64,000 bases of DNA from Sorghum bicolor. Lineage: Eukaryota; Streptophyta; Magnoliopsida; Poales; Poaceae. The stretch is from contig NC_012870.2 of NCBI RefSeq assembly GCF_000003195.3, forward strand, positions 13,384,501-13,448,500, in the 5' to 3' direction. Positions 12,901-24,648 of this stretch are shown piece by piece. The notes under the pieces are model-generated. The model made no database searches. It was given only the letters and a program-made list of their open reading frames with translations, and was not told the origin of the DNA. The stretch's first letter is position 1. Each line of letters opens with the position of its first letter. Both the position numbers and the translations under genes were made by a program.

Positions 12901-15900
12901 GCTCCGTGCTCAGCCATGCCTCTAGGGTCGTGACAACGATGGGCACTTCCACAGTGGTGACGATGGGCTCCGGCGGGGGAGGAGATGATAGGGAAGGGGA
13001 AGAGGAGAGGGCATGCGGGATGGTGAAAACGAGAAACACAGGGTGAGATGGGTGAGCGAGTGCGAATAGGCATAGGCCTACTGTGCCTTGGATTGGGGTA
13101 AAGGTGGTGGGACCTAGGCTATAGTGACACTTTCACTGGGACAAGATTTAAACGCTAGAACGATCGATTTTCTGGAATAGAGGGAGTACACAAAGTTAAT
13201 CGTTACTCCATGCATCATAAAATAACTAATATTTTAGGTTTGCCAATTTAAATTTTGATCAATTTATTAAAAACAACATATTTTTGACACCTAACATATT
13301 TTTGGCATCTAATTATGAATAGGTACACAATATGAAAATTATATTCCACCACAAAACAAGGTATAGCTAACTAGTACGTCGTCTCATCTGCTAGCTATAT
13401 TAGCTGGTGATGATGTCCAAATAAATCAAATCAAAGGGCGAAGAATTCGTGCCGCATTGACCAACAATATAATGCAAGCATCGTCCGACGATCCGATGAG
13501 ATATCCATCGATGGCGACGACACGTCCCGACGAGTCGTCGAGAAACGCCATGCTTTTTCCACTGCACTTTCCCGGCGGTCGTTTTCGATCGTTAGGTGGT
13601 GCCGGTTCGGAGAGAGGTGGACAAAGTTAGATGGATCCGATGAGAACTAGGCGAGACATCTTTCTGTCTCTACGTCTGTCTCGGCTCCATCCAAAAGTGG
13701 TGGGCTTTGACCTTGTTTAGTTTGCAAAAACAAAAGTTTTTAGGTATTGTAGTGTATTTGTAACTATATATATCAATTAGTGCTGATAAATCATATACTA
13801 ATTAAGTTTAAAAAAATCATCTCATAAAATACATGCAAACTATAAGACTAGTTATATCTTTAATCTATATTTAATATTCCATGTGTCTAAATATTTAATA
13901 TGATGGAACTAAAAGTTTTTAGTTGGATGCAAAGCAACGGAGCATTGCTCATTTCTTTGACCATTTCCACGCGCTGCACGATATGGCCTTGTTTAGTTCA
14001 TCCCAAAAACCAAAAACTTTTTAAGATTTCGTCACATCAAATTTTGCGACATATGCATAAAGCACTAAATATAGGCGAAAATAAAAATTAATTGCACAGT
14101 TTATCTGTAAATCACGAAATGAATCTGTTGAGTCTAGTTAATCTATAATTAAACAATAATTGCCAAATAAAAACGAAAGTGTTACAATATCGAAAATCAA
14201 AATTTTTTCAGAACTAAACAAGACCCTAGTGTAAGAGTCGTCCCGTGGCATTTTGCGCTCTGTCGGCTAGCTAGCTATAGGGTACGGTCATGATCCGTGA
14301 GCACCGATGGATATACTACATTTACCCGATCTCCTTACGAAATAATAGCGATTGTTTGGACATGGACATGGACACGGTCTTCAAATTAGAAAGACAATCT
14401 TGCCTATTGGTTTGGGTATCACGTCCCATGCATAGCAGATAGGAAACAAACGGAAGCTTCATCATCACTTCATTCGCCTGCCCATCTCATTAGAGAGAAA
14501 CCTGTTTCATGCATGCATATGTACACATGAAATTAAATTAAATAGATTCACAAGTTGCTATTATTAGGTACGTTTGATACAGTTCAATTTCATTGGTGAA
14601 GTAGTTTATTTTTTAGTTTCAGTTCTATCTTCACCAGTAAAGCTAAAGGCTCTTTCAAAAACCGCTTGGTAAAATAACTTTCAGGGAAGATAGTAAAGAG
14701 AAAGCTAGGAGAAGCTAATATTTTCTATTTCACCTTCTTGTGCTGTGAGAGGAGATGAAAACAACTTTTAGGGACAAGTTGTTCTATCAGGACTTGTTTG
14801 GTAGGAGAAGCTCAAAAATAGCTTTATGAAGCTAGGACAAAAGCCCTACCAAATAAACTCTTATTATGTGCCCATCATAAAAGATACAGAATGAAAACAG
14901 ATAGGAAAGTTTAGGTGTCCAAAGAAGGATAGGAAAATTTAATGATGGAAGGCAAAGAAAAATAAACAAATATCTACAAGATTACTACTTCCTCTGTTCT
15001 AAACTATAAGAATATTTTTGGTTACATATCTTTTGTTGTGTATATAGTAAAAATAATGTATTTAAAAAACTTAAGCGCCTTAGGGCACTCACAATGCAGA
15101 CTTTATCATAGAGTCTAAAGTTATTTATTACCTCGAACAATGTGAACTCAGAGTCTAAATAAGACTTGGAGTCTTATTTTTCTACCTTTTTCTTCAATAA
15201 ATATGCTGCCACATCAGTAAAATACCATAAATAATATGTAATTAGTTGTCTTGGACTCTGTGATAGAGTCTTGCATTGTGAGGTCAGTCTCAATGGGAGT
15301 TTCATTAGAGTTTCATGCACATTAAATATGCTGATGTGGCGCTATATTAATGAAGAGAAAGATGATAAGAGTTTCATGGGAGTTGAGAGAGTTTCATCCC
15401 CATAAAACTCCTATGCACTGTTTTCAAAATATGAATATGTTGGAAACTGTGTCATGAAACTCCCATTGAGGATGACCTTATAATTTGAAATCGAGGGGTA
15501 ATAATTACTATGCTCTATATCCAACAATCAAACCGGTAGGTATACTGCTTTATTTATGTCTGCTACAGTAAAAAAAACTTAATCGGATTTCATTTGAAGT
15601 TGCGGTTGACGTTTGAACTTTCCCGCGCCCACGACCTAACTAACAAGTACGTGACGCGCTGCGTGTGTGATCCATGGCATGTCTCATGGCAATGGCATTG
15701 GCATCAGCTGGGCATGGGCAGCGCGCTGGAGACGCTATGCGGGCAAGCAGTGGGCGCTGGCCAGGTGTCCATGCTGGGCGTGTACATCCAGCGGTCCTGG
15801 CTCATCTGCGGCGCCACGGCGGTGGTCCTCACGCCGACGTACCTCTTCACGGCGCCCATCCTCCGCGCGCTCCGGCAGCCCGGCGACGTCGCGCGCGTGG

Positions 15901-17536
15901 CGGGCACCTACGCGCGCTGGGTGGCCCCGCAGCTGTTCGCGTACGCCGCCAACTTCCCGCTGCAGAAGTTCTTCCAGTCGCAGAGCCGGGTGTGGGTGGT
16001 CACCGCCGTCTCCGGCGCCGGGCTCGCCGTCCACGTCGTCCTCAACTACGTCGTCGTCGCGCGCCTGGGGCACGGACTCCTTGGCGCCGCCGTCGTCGGG
16101 AACGTCACCTGGTGGCTCGTCATCGCCGCGCAGGTCGGCTACCTCGTCTCCGGGTGCTTTCCGGAGGCGTGGCAAGGGTTCTCCATGCTCGCGTTCAGCA
16201 ACCTCGCCGCCTTCGTCAAGCTGTCGCTCGCCTCCGCCGTCATGCTCTGGTAGGGGTTGGTTGTTTGGTTGGTTGCTACCCGTATTAATTCTTTTTTTCA
16301 ACCAGCAGTTTATCGACATTAATTAGTTTAACTTTTCACTCGATTGCAAAATGCTATCTGTTCTTGCAGCTTGGAGCTGTGGTACTACACTGCGGTGCTC
16401 ATCCTTGTGGGTTTCCTAAAGAACGCACAGCTTCAGATTGACGTCATGTCCATTTGGTAATCAAGGAACCCCATGCATCAAATTACCCATTTGGTAATTT
16501 GCTCACTCACTGCATAATAAACTGATTAGCTAACCACTGAATTGGTAAATTTGACAGCATCAATTACCAGCTGTGGACGCTGATGGTTGCACTGGGCTTC
16601 AACGCAGCAGTGAGGTACGTACGGTAACTAACAAGTCAACTCACTCAAGGACACCATGCATGGACTGACTACTCATCCAAATATGCAATTCGATCACTGA
16701 CGCTTGCTTGCTTAACCAATGCAATTTCTTGTGTTTCCAGCGTGAGGGTGTCCAACGAGCTGGGCGCCAACCGTCCCAAGGCGGCCAAGTTCTCGGTGAT
16801 CGTGGCGGTGCTGACGTCGGGCTCCATCGGCGCCGTCTTCTTCGCCGTCTTCCTGGCCTGGAGGACGGGGCTGCCGCGCTTCTTCAGCGAGGACGGCGAC
16901 GTGCTGAGGGAGGCCTCAAGGCTGGGCTACCTCCTCGCGGGCTCCATCTTCCTCAACAGCGTCCAGCCGGTGCTCTCGGGCGTCGCCATCGGAGCAGGCT
17001 GGCAGGCGCTCGTCGCCTTCGTCAACATCGGCAGCTACTACTTCGTCGGCATCCCGCTCGCGGCGCTCTTCGGATTCAAGCTAAGCATGGATGCCATGGT
17101 ACGTAATCGAAATGTATGTAATAATCTCTCTGCATAATTGTTACATCTGATCAAATGAAATCTCTGCTGCAGGGGATTTGGTTGGGCATGACGCTGGGAA
17201 CTCTGCTTCAGACGGCTATCCTTGTGTTCATTTCGTACAGGACCAAGTGGGAGAAACAGGTTGGTGCACTACTACACTATAAGCTAACGAACGGAGCTGT
17301 CAATTACTATATATATATATATATATATATATAAGTGTCAAGTTAAGAGAGATTATTTTATCAATCTATCTGACGAAGAAATTGAACTGTGTGGACTTTG
17401 AATGGTGGTGCAGGCTATGCGGGCCGAAGAGAGGGTGAGGGAGTGGGGAGGGAGGAGCGACGCCCTGCCGTCGGCGACGCAGGTCGCGCCGGCGGTGAAA
17501 GATGCGGATCCATCATCAAATGCTGCTGCTATCTGA
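9949..17536 (+). CDS. MATE efflux carrier, DETOXIFICATION (DTX21-29-like)
   Basis: Seven exons: 9949-10176, 15708-16249, 16370-16456, 16558-16614, 16741-17098, 17173-17259 and 17414-17536. They total 1482 nt, coding for 493 residues, which is normal length for plant DTX proteins. Every junction closes in phase; the first joins ...YGVL to LGMGSALETLCGQA. Family signatures seen are the N-terminal amphipathic start and first helices (AFPAILTAVFQFSIGFVTVAFVGHIG), the conserved SALETLCGQAxGAGQ, LGVYIQRSW, and RVSNELGANRPKAAKFSV in the C-terminal half. About twelve hydrophobic spans alternate along the chain. MATE carriers export organic cations, phenolics or citrate by H+ antiport at the plasma membrane or tonoplast; the substrate cannot be told from sequence. 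Exons 1, 2 and 5 are strongly GC-rich, as usual in grasses. The 5.5-kb intron 1 is mostly transposon-derived. Confidence 0.95.
10693..10813. mobile_element. Short Tourist-like MITE
   Basis: 121 bp between TTA duplications (10690-10692, 10814-10816). Ends are GGCTTTGTTCGTTT and AAACGAACGGGCCC, approximate inverted repeats. In MATE intron 1. Confidence 0.75.
10868..11212. mobile_element. Tourist-like MITE, longer subfamily (GGCCCTGTTTAG)
   Basis: 345 bp between TTA duplications (10865-10867, 11213-11215). Ends GGCCCTGTTTAG and CTAAACAGGGCC are perfect inverted repeats. The right half shares the AAAAGATTCGTCTCGCGATTT core with copies A and B. In MATE intron 1. Confidence 0.85.
12408..13186. mobile_element. 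Stowaway-like element with GC-rich internal cargo
   Basis: The ends match the CTCCCTCCGTCC-type Stowaway/mariner consensus: left CTTCCTCTGTCCTAAAAATA, right GGAATAGAGGGAG. Both are flanked by TA. At 779 bp it is long for a Stowaway MITE. The centre (about 12465-13080) is GC-rich and carries overlapping open frames on both strands (up to 176 codons plus, 161 minus) with no recognised domain. Captured genomic sequence is the simplest reading, but I cannot name a source. In MATE intron 1. Confidence 0.6.
13709..14225. mobile_element. Two neighbouring Tourist-like MITE copies
   Basis: A degenerate copy starts GACCTTGTTTAG near 13709 and fades near 13930. A better preserved copy in the reverse orientation spans 13985-14225 (GGCCTTGTTTAGTTC to GAACTAAACAAGACC). 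In MATE intron 1. Confidence 0.7.
14570..14870. repeat. Degenerate MITE-like sequence
   Basis: AT-rich sequence with inverted AGCTT / CACC motifs and an end resembling CTACCAAATAAACTC. It is similar in character to 19380-19640, but boundaries are unclear. In MATE intron 1. Confidence 0.35.
15083..15281. mobile_element. MITE with GGGCACTCACAATGCAGACT-type terminus
   Basis: The left end GGGCACTCACAATGCAGAC (after TTA 15080-15082) is matched by inverted sequence GTCTTGCATTGTGAG at the right end. Internal AGAGTCT motifs are also inverted. Its right end abuts the next MITE directly. In MATE intron 1. Confidence 0.7.
15282..15477. mobile_element. MITE of the GGCCAGTCTCAATGGGAGTTTCAT family
   Basis: Left GGTCAGTCTCAATGGGAGTT and right AACTCCCATTGAGGATGACC are inverted repeats, followed by TTA. 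Related copies lie at 33752-33945 and 44781-44986. It is 230 bp upstream of MATE exon 2. Confidence 0.8.
17310..17333. repeat. (AT)n microsatellite in the last MATE intron
   Basis: About twelve AT dinucleotides between MATE exons 6 and 7. Likely polymorphic. Confidence 0.85.
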
Positions 17537-20259
17537 GAACTTGCAGCTGCGGCAGCGGCACAGATCCGCGTAGATAGTTTAGGATGGATTAATATGTACA
17601 GATTGATCGAGTGGAGCTTAATTAATTTATATATAGTGCCGGAACCTCCTTTAAATTTCTTTTTTTCCCCCAATTCTTGACGACTTTTGCTCCTACGTTT
17701 CTGGGTAGAAGACCATACACTGTACTTAGGTCCATTTTTCACTTTTCAAACATTTTTAGAGAAAAAAATCTAAATATATATTTCCTTTTATTACATTCAT
17801 TTGAGAAAGTAACCACTCTGCTCTCCCTTCTCTGTCGACTTCTCTCTATGCAAATCATGATTTGCCAAGATAAGAGAAACATATGCGATTCGAAAATGTT
17901 ATATATATATATACTGAGATAATAGATATATTTGCTAAGAACGATGTGCCACACCATTTTTTCTAGGGTGAAGTCTCCATTCGTCACAGTATTCTTTTAT
18001 AAGAATTCGCCACAATACTGACCTGTCTGTTTTGAAAAAAATCACCCGTCTACCTAATCTTGAAAAAAAATCTTCTCCTCTAGTACTATCTAAATCAGAT
18101 TACCTATTTATTTATTTAGATGGCCAACTATTTTTATCCTATTTAAATTTTAAATCGAACTCCAACAATACTACCTAAACACATGACTCTCAAATTCAGG
18201 TCTTTCATTTTTATTTGACAAACATTGTCTAATCATAATGTAACTAGCCTTAAAAGATTCATCTCGCGATTTACAGGTAAACTGTGCAATTAGTTTTTAT
18301 TTTCGTTTATATTTAGTGCTCCATGTATGTACCGCAAGATTCGATGTGATGGGAAATTTTGAAAAGTTTTTGTTTTTTTGGGTGAACACCTCAGTTTAGT
18401 AGCCATGTGGAGCCCACATGTCATCCTCTTCCTAGTGCACATACAAACTCGGCCATGGAAACAACATCGTCTTAGGGAAACACATTGTCGCAGGAACGAC
18501 ACATCTCCGACAGTTATCTAAATCCACTATTTAAGTATAGGATAGATAGTGGATTTAGATAGACTGTCGGAGATTCTCTTAATTAATATATTTGCATGTG
18601 GTAGAAGTTTCACAAGTGATTTTTCTTGTAAAAAGATTACTAATCCTAAATATTCACTTAGTGTCATGCAAAATGGCAGCGATTTTCAACACCTAATTCT
18701 AAGAGTTCACGCGCTGCTGACACAAACAATAGTTTTGGGCCTTATACGAACAAAATGTGGACGAATGCAATGTTTTACCTCCGGCATCAACTGCGGCTTG
18801 GAAGCAAGCTGAGGAGATTTTCACAGGTGCGGCGTGCTCGGGAGGCCCTTGCTTGTCCAGCAGCTAGGTATGCTAACTATAAAGTTATGAGTAGAGGTAA
18901 CGAGTATTTTTTTAGACGAAAGAAGAATTCTGTTAGATTGTAGTAGTTGAGTACAGTATCACGTTATAAGCACACTGAAATACACTACATATATCTAGAA
19001 ACTAATCATTTAAATTATACTTATGCTTTGTATAGCCCTAAATCTCAACTCCAAACCTCTACGACGATACGTATGGATGACCGCACAGGTAAATATTCAG
19101 CAAAAGGCCTAAAAGCAGATGTCCAATGAACAATGACCAATATTCCTGCAGGCAAAGTGGAAAACCTGCCGTCAAAGAACAAGGAAAACTGATCTGAAAA
19201 TTATTCTCTCTAGTACTTTATCATGGTTAGATCTAACCACAATAAAATAGAGAAGGGACTGAAGAAAATTATTCCATAGCAACGATCATCTTCGTCTTGA
19301 TGTTGACGTATGGAAAGTAAGTCTCCATATCGTCAAGCCAAGAAAGTTATTGATGCCTTTGTTGTTCTCATCTTCAACAAAGTCATAGCTTCATGAGCAA
19401 CTTTATAGGTGAAGTTGAGTTATTTTGGAAAAAAGGTGTTTGATAAAATAGCTTCACCAACTACTTTACATAGATGAGAGAGAGAAATGAGGAAGAGAAC
19501 TGCAATAAGCTACTTTTTCAGATTCATCCCAACTCATGTCTTTGTGAGAGAAGAAAAATAGTTTTACCCATAAAACTGTTTTAAATAAGTGTTTGGCAAA
19601 AAAAAAAGCTCACAACAACAGCTGTACCAAACAGGCCGTAAGGATGATGAACAAATAATTAAGATGACTAGATGAACAACGTAGTGGGCCTTTGGATTAA
19701 TGAGTACCGGGTGTTGGGTACAAAGGCCGGAGTGACCCAACTGAGAAGGAAAAGGGTTTTCATTGACGCAGCCGTTTCAAAAACATAACGAATATAATGG
19801 TGCACCCTCCCCCTTATAAAAACAAATCCTAAGCTGAACAATCCTTTTTTATAAAAAGTAGTAAACGCAGGGTATTCGAGAATTGGCTTGGAAGTCTACT
19901 ACGGTACAAAAGAACTAAGAAGGCAAGAAATAGAAAAGAGCATAGCATCCAAACAATTGCATTTCAAGCACAACAAAGCATATAGATTCGAATTTCTTTT
20001 GCATTAAGTGACAGCATTCTACAAGGTTGGCCAAGCTAAAGACCGCATACCTTCATGTGTGTACTGTAAAATCATATAATTGTAAAGGAAAAACATCTTT
20101 TCCTGCAATGGACAGTATAGCAAAATCCTTATTCCTCTTCTCGATACTTCTCTTTACTGTAGACAATATATACCCTTTTCAGCTTTCCGTATGTATAACT
20201 TGAACCAAAAGTTCTCAAAAAATCTATACCCATATTCAAAGTGAGGGGAAAACCCAGCT
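17537..20259. other. Intergenic region between the MATE and DA1 genes (tail to tail)
   Basis: Both flanking genes end here, so the stretch holds their 3' UTRs (the MATE 3' UTR up to perhaps 17.7 kb). It also contains a partial Tourist-like copy near 18185-18390, a 68-nt foldback at 18505-18572, and a MITE-like block at about 19380-19640 that ends GTACCAAACAGGCC. No convincing protein-coding sequence is visible. Confidence 0.6.
18505..18572. repeat. Near-perfect 26-nt inverted repeat (hairpin)
   Basis: The arms CTCCGACAGT-TATCTAAATC... and ...GATTTAGATAGACTGTCGGAG pair over about 26 nt with a loop of about 16 nt. The structure could be a foldback fragment of a MITE or a small-RNA precursor; sequence alone does not decide. 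Confidence 0.8.
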
Positions 20260-23200
20260 TCAGTATGGAAAAGACCCCGTCATCTTGATATGATCAAGAG
20301 TGCTTCTCAAGCCGTAACGCTCAACGGCTCGCATGCCTGCTCGAAACCCATCTCCATAAGCCACAGAAGAATCTGTTTCAATTTGGTGCTTGAAGAACTC
20401 GCCAAGTCTTTTTTCAAATTCCGTCTTTGCACCCTTTTTCGATGAAGAAGATGTTGAAGACGATGATGACGATGCATCTGAGGTGGTTGCCATGGTACCA
20501 GAACCTGATGTGATTTCTGACTCAAGCCAAAGATGAGCTAGAACCTGACAGATGCCTTCTTCAACCTCTGGACTCAGGGTTCGGTATCCTACCCAAAAAA
20601 AAAGGTGTTAAGATAGTAAATACTGCCGTTCTTCAAACACATTCAATGATATCGAAGAATGAAGAGGATGCTGCAAACAACACAACCAGAATACCTTTAA
20701 GTCGGAGGTAAGCATGCATCATCTCATGAGCCAAAATCGAGCCAGTTAACAGCCTGCATGCAATTAAATAAATGAAAATTAAAACGTGCATGCATTCTGA
20801 TGGATTGGTAGTAGAATCAACGTTCGTCAAAGGGAAACCACACCAATTGTAATTACTTTGTTAAATAATGAGAAAAAAATCACCTTGGCAGCCCGTACAG
20901 TATAAGAATTGCAGTCACTTCACACCGTCGAACGAGTTTGTATGGTCCTGTGATCATATCTATGATTCTGTTGCCTGGTCCAATTATTGGCCTTTTTAAT
21001 ATCTGGAAAATATCATTATTTTATTTATGTTTAATCACAAGTGACCTTGAAGCTCACAAATTCAGTAGACCAATTAAGCAAAACAAGGAAATGTTTTAAG
21101 ATCACATACAGTTCTGACAATCTGCTCCTCAGATAGGCAGAGGCCTCTGGTTTCAGGAAGGTGGTGCACCTAATCAACGAGAGTACATTAGATATATGTT
21201 ATATATACCGCACAATAAAGGATAGAATGTCACTTACAGATTTCTCTGCTTCCATGGCTTCATTTAAAGCTTGTCGCTCTACCAAAAGCAAGGGAACTTG
21301 TTGTTCTACTTTCATGTTCATACCCTCATAAAATTCTTGAATATCAATGTATAGTGGCTGGCATTCATTGGTCTCCATAATAGCAGTATGCAGACACTCC
21401 AAGCAGAGTCTCCGGCCATCATCTAATGTTATGTATTGACTGTCCTTTGGCTATGGTTGACAAGAAAACAATAAAAGAAGGAAATGTCATTGGAATAGCC
21501 AAAGTCAGGAAGATGTGCACATAGGTGGCACAAGATAATATAATTCATCAAATTCACAGGTAAATTTCTGAAAAGAGGCAAATGCAGCTGTTGGAGTATT
21601 TGAAATAGCATTTGGGATCAGCATTTAATTTTTTATATATCCATCAATATATATATAATTGTACATAAACATAACACTAACCTCCATTCGTTCACAACTG
21701 CAGCACCTAGGTGTACCATCGTTTTCATGGGAAGGACAATACTTCTGCATCCAGAAAGGATGGGCCCGGTATTCAATGAGGCCACTTTTATTTGTGGGAA
21801 TCTGGTTACCAAAATTCCATCAGCAATAAGAATAATCCAATGGATAATCATGATTATTTACTACTAAATTTTCAAGCTCATTGATCAAATCAAAGTAAAG
21901 AGTGCTTACAAAGCTACTGCAAACATCACATTTAGGATGGAAACACTCCTTGTAGCAAGGCCTGTGGTACGCATGGTTTTCATGAACAGCAAACTTACAA
22001 AAAGAAAGACCGATGTTAATTATCTTGCGAAGTTGAAGAATGTTAGGTCAGGAACGTTCTATTGTATACCTCATACTCTGATATTGGTCTATCGCAAGCA
22101 TAACACCTAAAGCACTCGGGGTGCCAGACAGAGTCCATACAACTGAGAAACCGACCACGACCAATTGGACTTTTGCATCCAGCACAAACCCTACAGAAGG
22201 CAGTGGTGCAACCAGATACACAAAAATTACAGACCAGAAAAAGCTAAATCAGAGAAAGAGAGAAAAATCAGATAATAAGGTTCTCCATCACACTAGAACA
22301 AGGCTCAGACAAATTGATCCATATTGCATATCCAGTCAAGATAATCCTTTAGTATTAGATGTAGACAATTCTGAGCCATATTATCCTTCTGTATCTAGCC
22401 TTCTATGAATACTGGCTCATTATGTAATATATATCTCGCTCGGGTAGCCTTTGGAATATCTGAGTTTGCAGTTGTGTCATGTTTCCAGAACAAATGGTGC
22501 TTCTAAAAACTCAAACCGTAGCCCTACCCTAGAATCCAAAGTCAGAGTTGTTTTTTCATTGCCATATGTGAGAAACCAACAAGCTAATGCGAGGGATCCA
22601 AGTCTAACACATCTGATGCCTAATGTTCCAGGGACCTCCAAGCAGAGTGTGTTTATGCTTATTAGTATTTTTAAAAGGTAAATAACAAAGAAATTTGTGC
22701 TGATTAGATTGTAGGATATGCAAGGTGGCAGAAGCAACTAGCGAAGCATCCATAATGTACTGTACCATTACGAGAAATACCTCAAGCCACTTGAGGGGAA
22801 AATATTTGAGGGCAAGCTACTTGCTGGAGCACTTTCTGGGTGAACATCTTCAATTGGAATGTCCTGACGAGGAGGTCCATCATTCATACTTTCTTGCAGA
22901 GCCCGTGCAAGCTGTTCATCTTCATCTAGGTCATGACCAGTATCTGGTACATTATTATGACACAAAGCATTACAATTCATGGTTCTGACCAACAGTACTC
23001 ATTTGTTAAACAAGAACTGCTATTTGCAATTCTTTGGTAAGTACTCAAGAATCAAATTTAATATTACAGGAATACCCTGTCTAATAAAGTTGTGTTATTT
23101 TTTTGAACGACAAAGTTGTGTTATTTTTGGTCCCTAACTTGAGAAATGAGAGCTCAATATTTTATCCCTGAACTTGCATATGTGGTCAAGGCATGCACAA

Positions 23201-24648
23201 GCAATATTTGGGTTGCTTATTTGACTTTGCAGTCATAATGTGAAATTAATGAACAATTATCTGAATGAATATTCGAAAATGAGGTCCATCATTCATACTT
23301 TCTTGCAGAGCCCGTGCAAGCTGTTCATCTTCATCTAAATGATGCCCGGTATCTGGTTCATAATTAAAATAAAAACATGACAGCATTAGAATTCATATTT
23401 CTGACTATCCGTGCTTATATGAATATGCTTTTCCTCAAACACCTTATAAAAACCAGCTGTCTGGTATTTCTGGTAATTACTAGAGAAGAAACTTAATACC
23501 TATAGGAAAAAACTGTCCAAAAATGAGCTGTGTTGTTTTTAGTCCTGAACATAAGGATTACATATGTAGTACCTGAACTTGTATATTAATCCGTAATTAG
23601 AGATGACATGCTATTTCAGGTTGCTAATTTTTTCCTCAAATGTTCAGGTTGATAATTTGACTTTGCAGCCAGCATGTGAAATTAGTGAAGAGCTAGCCTT
23701 TTGAATTTAAATGGAACTATGATGTCTTTTAAAGTGTTTTACTAGTTTTGAATTAGTATTGCTTCACAGAGGATATCATCAAGCATTACCATTATTAGAG
23801 CAAAGTGCTTCGGCATCACTGGTTGCTAAGTTACAGCAGGTTTCAGAACTGTTCCCTCTAACTTATAACAGTTTAGCAAATCTGAAAGTTTAGTCTCAAG
23901 TTAAAAGACGCAACTAAACCACAAAAGTTTAGGAATTAGATATGCAATCTATTTGTCCCTAAATTGAGATAGCCAAAACATGCAAATATGTGGCAGAGCA
24001 CTACAAACCAATGGTCTTTCCCTTCCTTTGATCTTCCTCTGATAAGGATAAGGCAATAGCATGATCCATGTCTTCATCCTCATTTCCATGTGCACCCTAC
24101 AGTAAATTTTAATTATATACCAAAAAATAAGCAGGGAATAATTAAGTATGCAAAAAGCACATCCAGTTCTATTGCTTTCCTCTCAGGAATGAGGAACATG
24201 AAACATGTTGTGAGTCCTGATATATACATTAAAAATATCGTGGGTCCTCATTAGTCAAGCACAGATTGGTAAGCTGTTCACTACTTATATTTTTCCAGGC
24301 AGGCATACCAACAATATACTTTAATCAACACTATTTATTAGAAATAGGGAAGGACCCATTTCAAATTGAGTAAACAAATACGGCAACTGCACTGAGCAAC
24401 TGATAGTATATAATATTGGGGAACACATTTTGATGCATTATGATTCTCTTCTTCATTTTTTATAGTAGGTTTTACTTAAACTAACTAATTTGCATCAGTA
24501 AAGATAAAGATTAAGAGGATAAGGTGCAACTGAGCAGTACATATGATTTAGTGTGCTGAGTTGAATAGCCTTCATGGGAGTTCCCGTTGTAGTGTCCTCT
24601 TGAAACTCTATTTACTGGACCTTTAAATATTTTACTCAACCAACCCAT
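20260..24648 (-). CDS. DA1: DA1-type ubiquitin-activated peptidase (UIM-LIM-HEMMH)
   Basis: Eleven coding exons, minus strand: 24541-24648, 24009-24096, 22781-22943, 22070-22190, 21910-21993, 21682-21801, 21238-21450, 21110-21169, 20884-21002, 20695-20753, 20260-20588; 1464 nt, 487 residues, all phases closing. The start [10 protein letters not shown] matches the family N terminus. UIM1 is at ~42-58 ([12 protein letters not shown]) and UIM2 at ~70-86 ([13 protein letters not shown]). A LIM domain begins at VCAGC (~121), with a LIM-like Cys/His block to ~228. The conserved C-terminal peptidase domain carries the zinc-metallopeptidase motif HEMMH (368-372) and ends in [11 protein letters not shown]. 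Arabidopsis DA1 limits seed and organ size by cleaving growth regulators after ubiquitin activation in the cytoplasm and nucleus. The catalytic motif is intact here, so an active enzyme is expected. A tract of Ser codons precedes the last conserved block. Confidence 0.96.
23281..23700 (-). repeat. Tandem duplicate of DA1 UIM2 exon plus flanking intron
   Basis: Sequence from 23281 rightward repeats that from 22872 with a period of 409 bp. It includes the UIM2 exon 5' portion and its acceptor (AG before 23352), then diverged intron. The copy at 23281-23352 encodes [20 protein letters not shown], but the duplication breakpoint falls inside the exon, so the original donor is missing. If spliced in from the preceding exon it would keep frame and then reach TAA 14 codons after the ESM motif. 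It is therefore excluded from the gene model. Confidence 0.8.

Noticed and set aside
12516..13073. 176- and 161-codon frames inside MATE intron 1
   Set aside because: Located within a Stowaway-like element; no domain and frames open on both strands because of base composition. Kept only as cargo of that element.
15667..16326. Alternative 194-219-codon frames over MATE exon 2
   Set aside because: Arg/Ser/Ala-rich translations of a GC-rich exon in wrong frames; the MATE frame is clear.
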